64,000 nt of DNA from Congeria kusceri. Lineage: Eukaryota > Mollusca > Bivalvia > Myida > Dreissenidae. Below, one piece after another: positions 21,311-33,295 of this stretch (position 1 is its first letter; every line of letters starts with the position of its first letter). Both the position numbers and the translations under genes were made by a program. The DNA lies in contig CM051033.1 in the NCBI GenBank assembly GCA_027627225.1, forward strand, positions 10,402,558 to 10,466,557, in the 5' to 3' direction. The notes under the pieces are model-generated. The model was not told where the DNA came from. It did no database searches and saw only the letters and a list, made by a program, of their open reading frames with translations.

Positions 21311-24300
21311 ACACTATGACGAAATAATTAGCTGCCCAGTATAACAAACGACATTACTGTTTGCGTTCATTTGCTGGTGCATAAAAGTTAATACATTCAA
21401 CTGAAATAAAATAACTAGGTAATTGACTTTAATTCTTTTGACTAATTAATTCAATTATGGTTGAGTAATTACTTCAACGTACGTGCAAACACGCTTTGAT
21501 TTGAAAAAACTGTGTTCAATTACTTTCTTGGAAATATTTTTGCAAGGTATGTCTTGGTTTCTAAAAAGCCACTAATTCATCGAGATGGAGATATTCAACT
21601 GAAATAAAATAACTAGGTAATTGACTTTAAGATAATTATTTTGACTAATTAAGTCAATTAGGGTTGAGTTATTAGTTCAACGTATGTGCAAACTCGTTTT
21701 GATTAGAAAAAACTGTTTTCAATCTTTTCTTGGAAATATTTATGCAAGGTATGTCTTGGTTTCTAAAAAGCCACTAATTCATCGAGGTGGAGACAATTAT
21801 GTTAGACATGTACGCAGTTATGAAATAGTTGAGATGTTTGTTGGGCTGCGCTTAGTGATTCAACGAATAGATTTCAATGACATTAAGGGGAAACATCCCA
21901 AATGTCGCAACTAATTCCAAAATTATAATGTTATTGATTGAACCTTTCGCTACAGTGTGTTTATGTTTCTAAACAAAATAAGATGTTTCGAAACAACTTG
22001 CTTCTATTTAGGTTGCTGTCTGCGAGTTATTTAGTTCGGGAAAAGCTAAGATTGAGCTAAGGATATACTATTTTACTAGAATTCCTTTGATCGTCATTCC
22101 AGCTCATTCTTATATGTTGCAGATACATTTCATTACAAAGCAATTCATCACAAACCGTTTCCAGGATAAATATTGTTATGTCTTTGACTGATTTAAGATC
22201 TGATAGATGAAGATGCGTATTTGTCAATCAAGCAATTATCATAGGCTAATGTTGTAGTAAAGAATTGTCAGTCCAAAATAAATACACCTTCGAAATTACT
22301 TATTGATCAGCATCTTTAAATAAATGACATTTTAAAAGCAGTGGGAGATTATTGTCAGACGATTTTTTGTTGAAACATAATGAGCATTGTTAGTGAATCA
22401 ACGAATGAGTATTATTTAGTGTATCAACGACTATCAACGACTACCTAAATCTTGGAGACAGGAGTAGCGATAAGTTCCACCAACACTTAAATTGGATGTA
22501 CATTGTTTTGTCTCATAGAGACGTATTTAGGCACATTGTTAGTAACCTACAATACTCTCATTTATAAATAGTGCTTTCATGTACACATTGTTTGTTTTAT
22601 AAATGGAGTTTCTTTTGCGTATTTTCTGAATGAAAAAGAATCGCCATTCAAATCTGATTTCACATGTATTTGTATTTTTAAAATTTGATTAAACTTTGCG
22701 CTTTGCAATGGTTTACTGTTGAACTGTGAAACCCTTATTACTATCCGTTATAATGTAACCACACCTACTAATCTTGTAAGGGCAAAGTTTCTAACTTCTA
22801 CGATATACGATAATTTTCTTGCAAGAGAAATGACATTCGTTTGGCATATTATACATCATCCCAACTTAAAAATATTCGAAACCGTTGATCGAAATAAGGT
22901 GTGCATGATGATGGCGTTACTATATATGATTAGCTTAATGTCGACGTAAATGATTGTTGTTTTATATATTGTACTAGACTATTTTAGGTATGTAGACTAC
23001 CCGTGCGGCGTTATCGGTTACATAAACATTTTACGCGCGCGCATTTGCATGTTCATTGGTATTTCTGTATCTTTACTAGCCACCACCACGCAAATATTTG
23101 ACCGGATGGGTTCTTAAAGAATCAGAAAACAAATTAAGGGCCTACAAGCTACGAATAATTAGTGGCACTTACTCAACAAACGAGTTTGACTGCGCATTAA
23201 AAGGAGCTTTAACAGTGAATAGTTATTGCACTTGCTGCTTTAGGCTTTTGCATTACCTTACATACTACAAACCATTGACATTGTGTTTAAAGGGAACTGC
23301 AAACATTATAATTATTTGTCTGCATGCTTTGTTTGCGTGTTGTGTCGGGTATGAGGTGCATGTGATGTATAACACTGGCAAATGATAACTGGCCTGATAT
23401 GAGTGATACATGTAAAGAAGCTACATTTGAATGAGAATCAAATGATATTAATGACACAGTCCCGGCGTCAGGGCGATGTTTATTTTATACACATTAAAAC
23501 ATTCTGTGCAATGAATTAGATGATTAGACATAGAATTCGACGGATACCCCTTACATAAATACACAAGCCATTCAAAGACAATGCAGTGTACATTTAAAAC
23601 AATACTTAGCATTGACGAAAACACTAGTAAAACGCATTTTTTGTGCTTTAGTTATATTAAAATAAATTATACACATGTACGTGTATAAGCGATATAACTA
23701 CAACTTAATAAAATACAAGTTTTGAGTTAAAGTATTAAGTATATTACAAAACGACGTTCCCAAAACATTAATTGCATCTAATAATAAATGTAATTTATGT
23801 TTTGTTTTATTTTTATCTCAGTTTTACTATCGCCATTTATTAAGGAAGAATAAAAATTACGTTCCCATTTGAAACTTAAACACAGTATACTGCATCAGAA
23901 CTTGTACATGTAATTAACAATATATACACGCATGTCCATACTCATATTTCACAGTTTTGTCACATATTGATTCTAGACAAGACACAACGGGTTACATATT
24001 CACTTCGATTACGATATTTATATATTTCATTACTAAAGTAACGGTAAAAATACAAGTGAATACCGTGAATTATGTTAATAATAATACAAACATATACTAC
24101 AGCCTAATAAACCTATATAAGTGCACTTGTTTTGACATAATTCGCTAATAATAATATTCATCGTTTATATGAACATTTGAATGCACTGACCAAACATTAC
24201 AAGCGTTGTTTGTTCAACCGAGTATATGGTATATACGTATAAACTGTAAATGCTGTAAATCATGTCAGAGTCAACGGGGTATTTTTAAACGAGCATATCT

Positions 24301-24770
24301 GTTGATTGTTACTTCGAGTCTAATCTAAAAGTATCGAAGTTTTAATATTTCATCCAGTCTATCTAAAGCAACCACACTTATAAACAAGGTGCGGTTATTG
24401 AGTGACGCGCATGGCGTTTATGTAATTGTATGCCACTCCCATCTAAAAATACAAACACCACGTGCATAGCCTTTTGTCGCTCCACATTTACTGGCATATA
24501 AAATTGAAATTGGTATTGTATGCATGATGAACCTTTTTTCTTAAAAATGGATTCACTAAAATACGGTTATGTGTTTATACAGAAAACACGTTATTTAGCT
24601 TTCATCAACGATACAGTATGTGCTCCTTTTTTACTTGCTTGCTGTGGGGTACATTTTGAAATATGTGTACAAATGTTTGCCTTGATGGAGCAATTGTGAG
24701 TTTTTTAATGTCATTTTTATTTAAAAAACAGTTCCACTTGTCTCGCAAAGCATCATTTCTACTGGAAGGA
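21310..24770. other. Intergenic DNA with one local tandem duplication
   Basis: Apart from the 198-bp duplication at 21,395-21,794, I see nothing assignable. Frames at 22,719-22,949 and 23,098-23,385 are short, lack recognised domains and show no paralog in the window. Confidence 0.5.
21395..21794 (+). repeat. Tandem duplication, ~198-bp unit x 2
   Basis: Unit 1 (21,395-21,592) and unit 2 (21,593-21,794) both start ATTCAACTGAAATAAAATAA and finish near CACTAATTCATCGAG with roughly 90 percent identity. Each contains an imperfect dyad around AATTGACTTTAA / TTGACTAATTAA. Confidence 0.9.
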
Positions 24771-25265
24771 AATTGTTAATCATTGGGCTCCAATGGGTCA
24801 CATGCATGATGAGGCCCACCATGGTGATTGTTAACCATTGGGCTCCAATGGGTCACATGCATGATGAGGCCCACCATGGTGATTGTTAATCATTGGGCTC
24901 CAATGGGTCACATGCATGATGAGGCCCACCATGGTGATTGTTAACCATTGGGCTCCAATGGGTCACATGCATGATGAGGCCCACCATGGTGATTGTTAAC
25001 CATTGGACTCCAATGGGTCACATGCATGATGAGGCCCACCATGGTGATTGTTAACCATTGGGCTCCAATGGGTCACATGCATGATGAGGCCCACCATGGT
25101 GATTGTTAACCATTGGGCTCCAATGGGTCACATGCATGATGAGGCCCACCATGGTGATTGTTAATCATTGGGCTCCAATGGGTCACATGCATGATGAGGC
25201 CCACCATGGTGATTGTTAATCATTGGGCTCCAATGGGTCACATGCATGATGAGGCCCACCATGGT
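24771..25265 (+). repeat. 55-bp x 9 satellite array
   Basis: Nine head-to-tail 55-bp units start at 24,771, 24,826, 24,881, 24,936, 24,991, 25,046, 25,101, 25,156 and 25,211. Almost all differences are one T/C site (TTAAT or TTAAC) and one G-to-A in unit 5, so the array is freshly homogenised. Each unit holds several dyads: CCATTGGGCTCCAATGG in the TTAAC units (7-bp arms), CACCATGGTG and CATGCATG. It continues as an open frame at one end (25,158-25,421) only by chance. Confidence 0.97.
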
Positions 25266-26539
25266 GATACCTTAAATTTTGAGTTATGCGATACAAGTTA
25301 CACATTAAAACAAACTAATTATTTAACTTATATGACACAACCAGAAGTTTTGTATACATACATTTTTAAGTGTACATGTAAAATCAAAACTCTCCTTGTT
25401 AGATTAAAAGTAAATGGATGAGGACAGGACGACTCTTGTTTTTTTTTCTGAACTAATAAATATATATGTCTTCTGCGCCCAAGATCCTTAATCGACAAAC
25501 TGTACATAGCTTATATGTTCAAAAGAACACGGTTTCCATTCCCAGAATATTAATTTAATGAAATATATTATGTGAGCAGTATCAACATTCACTAGCTCTG
25601 AATCTTCTAAGTATACATTGTCTGAGTATATTAATAATTGCTATTTCAGTAATGCCGTCGTGAGTTGCTTTTATCATGATCTGGTGAACAAAGACTATTG
25701 TGCTCCAATGTATACATTTCTTCTTCACTAAGCAGACCAACCACATGTCAGTGTACCGATTATGAAAAATGTTTTGTGGATGAAGCATTTCGGATATATG
25801 TTGTCAATTATATCAGTCGCTATCTCGAGATGGCCTTGAATTTAATGTATCCAAGCCAAACATGTCATTCGTTAAGAAAATTGTTGCGGCTGTGGTGAAT
25901 GGGCTGTTGGGTTTGTTTGCTCTTTTGTACGAGACGGTGTCTGGTTAGGTCTACAATATTCGTTGGCTATTTTTATAAACTTTGCCGCTATATAATTAAT
26001 ATCAAGTGGCAATTAAAATGTGCCATTATATACCAGAGTGTAATTGTGTATGATGTCATTATCAGAATATATATTTGTGGTGTTGTATTACATAGGCACA
26101 TTTTGTAGGCGAGGTATGTCTGATTAATATATTGATATCATTGGGATAGTCAGGTATTGTAGTTATTCCCATGAGACTGCCATGCAAGGCATAGGTTATG
26201 ACATCCCATTCCCTAGTTGAACTACCAAACAAATAGCAATATTTTCCACAATTGCAATAGGTCCACCGTGTATTTGTACCTAAACATATTTGTCAACTTT
26301 CGAAACTCATCACGTCAGAAAACTGCCTAGATCGCACAGAGGTTAGTGCTATTACAACTCTTCAAGGAACGTCTTGTGTAAATAAAGGTTAAACAATGCG
26401 ACTATTGTACCAAACATAATCCTAGATGGTTTCGACTGTATGTAACATCTTTGTCAGTGTTTTCAAACAAACAAACAAGTAGGTATACTAATAATATCCA
26501 TGTTAGCTATTTTGGTTATAATCATGCCTACAAGTGTTA

Positions 26540-27122
26540 AGAAGTAACAGAGCGGAAACAAAACTTCATGACCTTCGACCTTAAATTGTGACCTTGACCT
26601 TTGGCCGACGAACATGGGAGTTGTACGCGACACATCGTCTGGCATGGGAATAATAATCTGGAGTTATATTAAAATCCATCCAGGCATTTATATGTTATGG
26701 AGCTGAAATAAAAATGTATGACCGTTGACCTTGAATTGTGACCTTGGCCTTTGACCGATCAGTATGGGAGTTGCACGCCACAAACCTGTCTGGTAATGTG
26801 GAATAATAATCTGTAGTTTTATTAAAATCCATCCAGGCGTTTAGAAGCTTTGGAGCGGAAACGAAAATTCATGACATTTGACCTTGAATTGTCACCTTGA
26901 CCTTTGACAGACGAGCATGGGATTTGTACGCGACACATGGGAAATAATAATCTGAATTTATATTAAAATCCATCCAGGAAAAAAAAAGTTACAGAGCGGT
27001 AACGAAGTCTGATCGGACGGACCCACCCACGCACGCACCCACGCACCAACGCACGCACACACCCATGAACCCACCCACAGACGGACGGTGCGACTACTAT
27101 ATGCCCTCCTTCGGGGGCATAA
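26540..27122 (+). mobile_element. Pearl/BIV160-like core-repeat element with 3' hairpin
   Basis: Three and a part tandem core units of about 150 bp start near 26,546, 26,698, 26,850 and 26,990, each opening with GAGCGGAAAC-like sequence and holding TGACCTTGA motifs and ATTAAAATCCATCCAGG. An (ACGG/ACGC)n tract follows (27,013-27,090), and the element ends in a short hairpin ATGCCCTCC/GGGGGCAT at 27,101-27,120. This architecture (tandem core, microsatellite, terminal hairpin) is known for non-autonomous bivalve elements thought to be Helitron-related. The assignment is inferred; no transposase is present. Confidence 0.82.
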
Positions 27123-27149
27123 AATAGTTATGCGGATTTTAAACATATA

Positions 27150-27835
27150 AGTTAAAGACGAAACCTGGTACTGGGTTTCATGACTGCATTGAGCGGCACT
27201 AACATTTCATGTTATGCTTCGTCAGCCATGCATTTCATTCTGTAGGAACAGCGCATTATGGATTGCTATCGGGACGTCATTTTAGAGTCGTTTTTATTCG
27301 CGCGCATCATATATTGATAGCGGGACAGCCTTTTAGAGTCGTGTATAGTCGCGCGCATCATGGGTGGATAGCGGGACGGCCTTTTAGAGTCCTGTTTAAT
27401 CGCGTGCATCATGTATGGATAGCGGGACGGCCTTTTAGATTCGTGTTTGGTCCCGCGCATCATGGATGGTAAGGGAAAAGGCCTGTATGAGTCTTATTGA
27501 GACGCGACTGCCTTTTAACTTCTTTTCTTTCTCTGCTCCGATGAAAAACCTTCCACGGGGTCGTCTTTGTGCTTCTGTGTTTTACAAGGCGATGCGTAGA
27601 TGTATGTATTTCTTAATCTGAGATCCAGGTGAAGATATATTTGAGACGTGTCGTGGGAGAACCGGGCTAAATGTACGTGCGTGATGTGTCGTCTCAGATC
27701 AGCCCCTGCAGTCCGCCCTGGTTGACCACGACTCACCTCATTTCAATTAAATTATTGTCATATGTTGATAACCATCCGCGTATTCCTGTGACAGTTTAAT
27801 GGTGTTTAAATAAAATATTGACCGGTCACGGAGGA
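27150..27835 (+). repeat. Dispersed block carrying a 51-bp minisatellite, copy B
   Basis: Same order of parts as 13,650-14,345: GACGAAACCTGGTACTGGG start, a 51-bp array at about 27,247-27,475 (more diverged units, last one shortened), the CTTCCACGGGGTCGTCTTTG stretch, a MITE remnant and an ATTGACCGGTCACGG end. Open frames on both strands (27,209-27,472 plus, 27,266-27,463 minus) result from the multiple-of-three period. Confidence 0.88.
27643..27735 (+). mobile_element. Palindromic bivalve MITE, decayed copy
   Basis: Starts GACGTGTCGTGGGAGAACCGG, continues with GTGTCGTCTCAGATCAGC and fades after GCAGTCCGCCCTGG. It is the positional equivalent of the copy at 14,150-14,262. Confidence 0.7.
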
Positions 27836-27869
27836 TATGTTTCGTTCATTGTCATTTAAAATACCTTGT

Positions 27870-28520
27870 TTTATCACGTAATGTATGTTTTATTAACACA
27901 AACGGAGTATTGTTTTAATTTTTTGGCGTTATTCAACAGTTGTGAATTCATTTCCTGCAAACAATAATGATGACGCTAATGTGTGCAAATATTCTGGAGC
28001 GCACAAGACAGTAAAATCACAACAGGTGGTAACATTATTGGTCAGTATGAAACATGTGTTAAAGTGTTCTATTAACCTTCACGTTATTGCAGACGAAAAA
28101 GGCAGCATCATGTAATTTGTTCGAATCTGAATTATGGAAGTACTTTGACACCCGCCCTTCTAACCAAATAACATGTTATTCCGGGTGATATATTCGTAAG
28201 CAAGTCAATGCCTTGTTTTATTTTGTCACACACTTTCAAACGTGTAGTTAGCCTTTCGTCGGGCATAGCAATTTAACAAACATAGTGTTTATAAATCAAC
28301 AAATCATTAATATCCGTTTCTACCACGGAAGAAGTCAAAAGTTTTAATTTATTGAATATTCTTTTTAAAACTGCCAGTGTAGTGTTATGCTCAAAAGATA
28401 TTATAAGGATTCACACCGTTTCTAGATTTATATAAATAACATACCCAGCATCGCAGGTTGTTTTACAACTGCCTTGGAGCATTGGTATTAAACTACATTT
28501 TAGTACAGCAAGATACTGTA
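27870..28520. other. AT-rich DNA, nothing assignable
   Basis: No coding frame, tRNA-like element or repeat match was seen between duplication copy B and the foldback element. Confidence 0.5.
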
Positions 28521-29046
28521 GCATAGATGTGGCATTGGCATGTTTTGATTTATGTCTTTCCCACGACATATTAGGAGATAATTAACTCGTGGTTACGACA
28601 TATTAAGTCGTGGGAACGAGATCTTTTATCGTGGGAACGACATAAATAACTCGTGGAAACGACATATTTTATGGTGGGAACGAGGTATTTTTGTCGAGGG
28701 AACAACTAAATGAGCCAATCAAAATTAAATCTCCGACAGATTCCCACTCATCTAGGGACATTCAAATTTTGATTGGCTCATTACGTCCTTCCTTCGAAAA
28801 AAATATCTCGTCCCCACGACATATTATGTCATTACCACGAGTTAATTATCTCGTTCCCACGACTTAATATGTCGTTCCCACTAGTTACGTATGTCGTTTC
28901 CACGAAAACAGATCTCTTTCCCATGACTAAATATGTCGTTCCGACAAGTTATTAATGTCGTTCTCACGAGATAAGATCTCGTTCCCAAGAAGTAATATGT
29001 CGTGGGAACGACATAAATAAAAACATGCACATGTCACATCTATGAC
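28521..29046. mobile_element. Foldback element made of TCGTGGGAACGACATA subrepeats
   Basis: The ends are inverted: GCATAGATGTGGCATTGGCA at 28,521 and its approximate reverse complement up to about 29,046 (TGCACATGTCACATCTATGA). Both arms, each about 190-260 bp, are strings of 20-25-bp variants of TCGTGGGAACGACATA, each itself partly palindromic. The centre is bounded by perfect 16-bp inverted repeats TGAGCCAATCAAAATT (28,711-28,726) and AATTTTGATTGGCTCA (28,765-28,780). It has no coding capacity. The structure resembles foldback-type transposons; the superfamily is unknown to me. Confidence 0.85.
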
Positions 29047-29705
29047 ACCGTAGCGAGGTTTCTAACACGAACAAAACCACCCTGACTATTGATTACCGGT
29101 AAAGCTATTAAACGATGTTGCTGTGTCTTTGCGTTTAACAGGATAAATATATTTCTACAATCACTTTCTGTTGATGCACTGTCAATTATTCGAACTCATT
29201 CTGTTTTATCTTTCCACCAAAACAATACTGAAAGGAAATCGAAAAATGAATGTTTAACATAATTGTAATTCATTTTAATTTAGTGATTGTTCATCCCAAT
29301 TAAACAACCAATATGTGAATAAAAAAGATATTTACTTATTTTATTGCATCGATTTCATTACCGTGAACATACTTATATTTATACATTTATATAAAAAAAT
29401 TTTATCCAGAATAGTTTGCGAATGGAAATTATGACAAAGCAAATCTGCTATCAAACACGCGTACACAATTTAACAAAAGTAACGGAGGGTTAGCAGACGT
29501 AATTAAGATTACTATTGTTTCTATACGTTTGTTACGTAAAATCGTTAAAGGAAACTTTCTTCGTTTTACGTGCAAAGCGATAAAGTGCTTTGTGTTGTAT
29601 GTTTGTTTATCAACTTATGTTTATTTTGAATGCTTAATTTTATGAAATGTATATAATGTGATGTACAATGTAATTGCTAAATTCATCAAAACGTCTTGAT
29701 AGCTA
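29046..29705. other. AT-rich DNA, nothing assignable
   Basis: Between the foldback element and the inverted SINE I see only AT-rich sequence with no recognisable unit. Confidence 0.5.
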
Positions 29706-29826
29706 GTCCGTTTCTTGGGTAGAACCAATACGTGGTGTCTTTTAGAGGAAAATCATTCAAACACACCCCGTGGCGGTATCGAACCCAGGACATCCCGATC
29801 GCGCACCATTACACCACTGCAAGCTC
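29706..29826 (-). mobile_element. tRNA-derived SINE, 3'-truncated, minus strand
   Basis: Reading on the minus strand: box A TGGTGTAATGG (29,816-29,806), box B GGTTCGATACC (29,785-29,775), then a body with AAGACACCACGTATTGG and TTCTACCCAAGAAACGGACT, matching the body of the SINE at 13,279-13,485. The copy stops at about 29,706, before the region equivalent to the AAGCCTTAGGCTTT stretch and tail. I see no clear target-site duplication. Confidence 0.85.
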
Positions 29827-31614
29827 TTTAAATGCAAGATTTAACATTTTAGATATGACCAGTATTGAGAACGTACATAGGTAACACCTGAAATTGATTT
29901 GAATATACATTTCAGATCCACATGCCTGATCCCAATTAAAACAAAATCAATTTAAGAGGCAATTATTACTGAAATAAAATCATACAATGTAAACAATAAT
30001 TAAGCTTTCGCATTCTTTTGCATATCATCTGTAGGTCATTGCTGCACATATTACATGTTTTGTGAGCACTTATGAATTGAACTGATAAGTGAATTACACC
30101 GAAGGTAATTGTGTTAAAGGCTAGTAGTAAACGTAACATATGTGATTTCTTCCGCTGATTATGTTAAACTGTTTGTTTGACAATGTTGTATTTCAGAATA
30201 GTAGTGTCAAGTAACTGTACTGTACTTTATCGACATGCTGTGTCGATAAAAGAAGTGACTGAATGCAGTTAAACTTATGACTGTGTGGTTTGTTATAAAG
30301 TAAATGTATATGCAAAACGAGAATGACTTGCATATTCCATAATAATTTATTATTGAAGGTATCATTTGCCTCAAAATAGTCACATATCATATCCAATGTA
30401 CACAACATCGAAATTAAATTTTATATCTTTTGAAAGGCAAGCGTGCAGTAGATAAACAAAACGAACCAAAGTGGAAACAAAACTCAATATTTGAAAAAAT
30501 ATCTTGGTGGTCGAATTAGTGATATGCTTTTGCACGATGCTTCTCCACAATTGAAGCTAAATTTGACGAAGTTATGAATAAGCAGCTTTGGAGGTGGTTT
30601 TTGCTCTCCGTTTGATATCTAGTGACTGTAATAAGTAGTATCATGGGTACAGTGTGCGCGGAACATAATTACATACAGTTTATAAGTGTATGGTTTTCGT
30701 ATAAAATTAAAGCTGATCACATCAGGATTGTATTGTCCAAAATAAAGTAGTAATAGGTAAGCAATATTTCCCAACAGGTTTTCCTCCAAGATGATGTCAA
30801 TGATATATACACCACATATTTTTGTTACACACATTTCAACTGAATCAACTAAACAGTCACGTTTACAATTAAATCTCAAAGCAAGAGCTAACATACTTTT
30901 GTTTAATTAGTCTTAAATGAAATAATTTTTATTACTGATGTTATTCTACTAATCAGTCTATTTAAAACACAGTGACGCGTTTCTATTTGATTAAACTAAT
31001 TTGCAACACACCGGTCCTTAAGCATAGCTGAAAATGTGTTTACTTTAACTCACTTAAATGACTCAGGAGTTATGACGGGAAAAAAACATTTTACACAGAC
31101 ATTTTCAAAAAAGTTTTGTTTTTCTTTTCTCGTTTATCATTTGTAATAATTGCATTACGTACCATGACACTTATGTCTTGGAATTTTAACAATCCCATAT
31201 ATTTTAGGACTGTTTTGCATTTCATCTGAATTACGTTCGTTAACTCTAATTAGAAGCTGAAATGTGCCTGCCAACACATTAAAATTACATCACAGAGTAA
31301 ACTTATAAGTATAAGTGCCCTTTAAGTTATGTTTGTGTTGGTTTTCAAAATGAATGTATTTTGAGAACATAAATGAATTGTACTTGCTATTGAAACCGTG
31401 AATCATGTCTGATGTACAAGATGTTTCAGTTGCCGTCAAATGCAGGTAATAAAATGCTTGTTGAAAACTTCCAAATAAAGATAAAAAGGAATTAATGATG
31501 TTTGATCATATTACAAATAATAATGTTGTTTTTACGATTAAGAAAGAATGTGCAAATCTCCTAAATATGTTAATCAGCAAGTATGGACAATATCGTTGTA
31601 AAAACATTCTTAAA

Positions 31615-31828
31615 TAATGTTTCCAGGTAGGTCCGCACAGGCTAATCCAGGACGAAACATTCCGCTTACAATGGATATATGCTTAGAAGAGACTTCTTTG
31701 AAACAGAAAATACCATAACATTTAAAGCGGAACGTGTCGTACAGGATCATCAATCGCGGAACGACATGGCTGAACCGGAACGATACTTTAAGCCCATGCA
31801 TTAAGCGCCGGTTTTCCCACGACACGCC
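31615..31828 (+). mobile_element. Palindromic bivalve MITE, 5'-truncated diverged copy
   Basis: Begins inside the first inner hairpin (GTCCGCACAGGCTAATCC), continues through the element middle (AGAAGAGACTTCTTTGAAAC) and a badly decayed second arm, and ends with the right terminus CCGGTTTTCCCACGACACGCC near 31,825. Confidence 0.8.
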
Positions 31829-33139
31829 CCTTTAAAATATATTATTATTCTAAATACAACAGCATTATGCTTTACGGGCTTTACCGTGCATAGTATTATC
31901 AAATTGACTTGTTCAGTAAACGTGAAAGACATCTTACAACTGTTTAAACCCGACATAATGTATCTGACTTTCAACAAATTAAACTGTATTTTTGGAATGA
32001 AGCGGGTTAAAGGTAAACACAGAATTTTAATTATTTTTAGCTGAAACACGAAGCTATAGTTTTAAACGCAACCGTCCAGTATCTTCTTCGGAATAGTGTA
32101 TATACTAGGGATAATGGAATTTGAAACTATAAAAGGCTGATATTTCACTATGTAGTTCAGAAAACTTTAATAACTAACATTTATTTTGAATCGTTATACA
32201 AACGACATATACGACATATACCCCTCTTAAAGAAAACTCTATACCATAACATGCGTATTTAAGCGTACTATACGTTTACATCAACGGAAGCTGCTATATT
32301 TTAAACTGGGGATATAAATGTCCACTTCATTACACAAGTAAACCTTTCTAAAAATGTCAGCTTGTTTGGTGGACATTATATTAGAGAAATTGATGAGCAA
32401 GACTTGTCATGCGGTCCGAGAATGACATTTGCCACTTACGGGTCTAGACACTAATTAACCGTAATGTGGTCAACAACCTTGTGACGCTGTATGCTTAATT
32501 GCAGACATTAGTTGAGTCGATGTTTGATCTAAACACTATCGTTTATATCATCAGTGTGCAATGAGCTGAAGCAGATAAGCAGTCACGCGATGTTAAACAC
32601 TCGATGTTAAACACGCGATGTTAAACACGCACAATATTGCAATCCATAGAAAACACAGGTTGTTTGCTATTTGTATAAAATTGTAAACAAAGCGGCAGTT
32701 TTAATGAATAGTTTGTTAAAGCGTATTATGCATCTATTGCAGTTTTAAAAACATGACTTAGTACATGTATTTGCTAAATAATAAAAAACCAAACTGAAAC
32801 CAATTTCATACTTTTACAATACGATTTTAACGTACATAAACATACAATGCCCATTAAAAAAAGGTCATGACAATGCATTAACAATGATTATGATTACTTG
32901 CTTTAAAATGTGTGCAAAAAAGTAGCAATCAGTGAATACATATGTGCCAAATATAACAATTTTTAACAGAAACATAATACTATGAATAATATTCTTTAAA
33001 ACAGTCCCAAATGCACTAAATGTAAACAAAAACAATAATCTACTTATCTGCAACATTCTGTAACCTTTTTATGGTATGAACATTGAGGATATTGCTGAGA
33101 ATGGCTAATGTGCTAGGAATTATAAAGAGTTTAAAACAT

Positions 33140-33295
33140 TTCAGAAATACGTCGCTTGCTATTGCATTGCGTAACAGTGAACATACAAATGCAATGAAAT
33201 CTTTGATTTACTCGATCGGCAATTGCGCTAGCATTGCAATCTCAATTTATGCGTGCTACAGAAGCATTTGCGATTTGCAGCAATAGTTGTAGAAA
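33140..33295 (+). repeat. Diverged repeat shared with 51,541-51,695
   Basis: The two stretches align over about 150 bases, best in TTTACTCGATCGGCAATTGC versus TTTACTTGATCGGAAATTGC and in AAATACGTCGCTTGC versus GAATACGTCTCTTGC. Each has an open frame, but in different registers, so coding is doubtful. It may be part of an interspersed element that I cannot delimit. Confidence 0.6.

Larger units (their letters stand above)
25480..27870 (+). repeat. Second duplication pair, copy B
   Basis: Collinear with 11,700-14,345 (matching stretches listed there). Copy B differs by carrying the TGACC core-repeat element at 26,540-27,122 where copy A has unrelated DNA and a SINE. The upstream part is poorly conserved, so the duplication is old. 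Confidence 0.8.

Noticed and set aside
24771..25265. CRISPR-like array
   Set aside because: Units are directly contiguous with no unique spacers, and the setting is a eukaryotic genome rich in LINEs and SINEs.
25158..25421. Open frame starting in the 55-bp satellite
   Set aside because: 55 is not a multiple of three, the frame crosses only two units before leaving the array, and the tail has no known domain.
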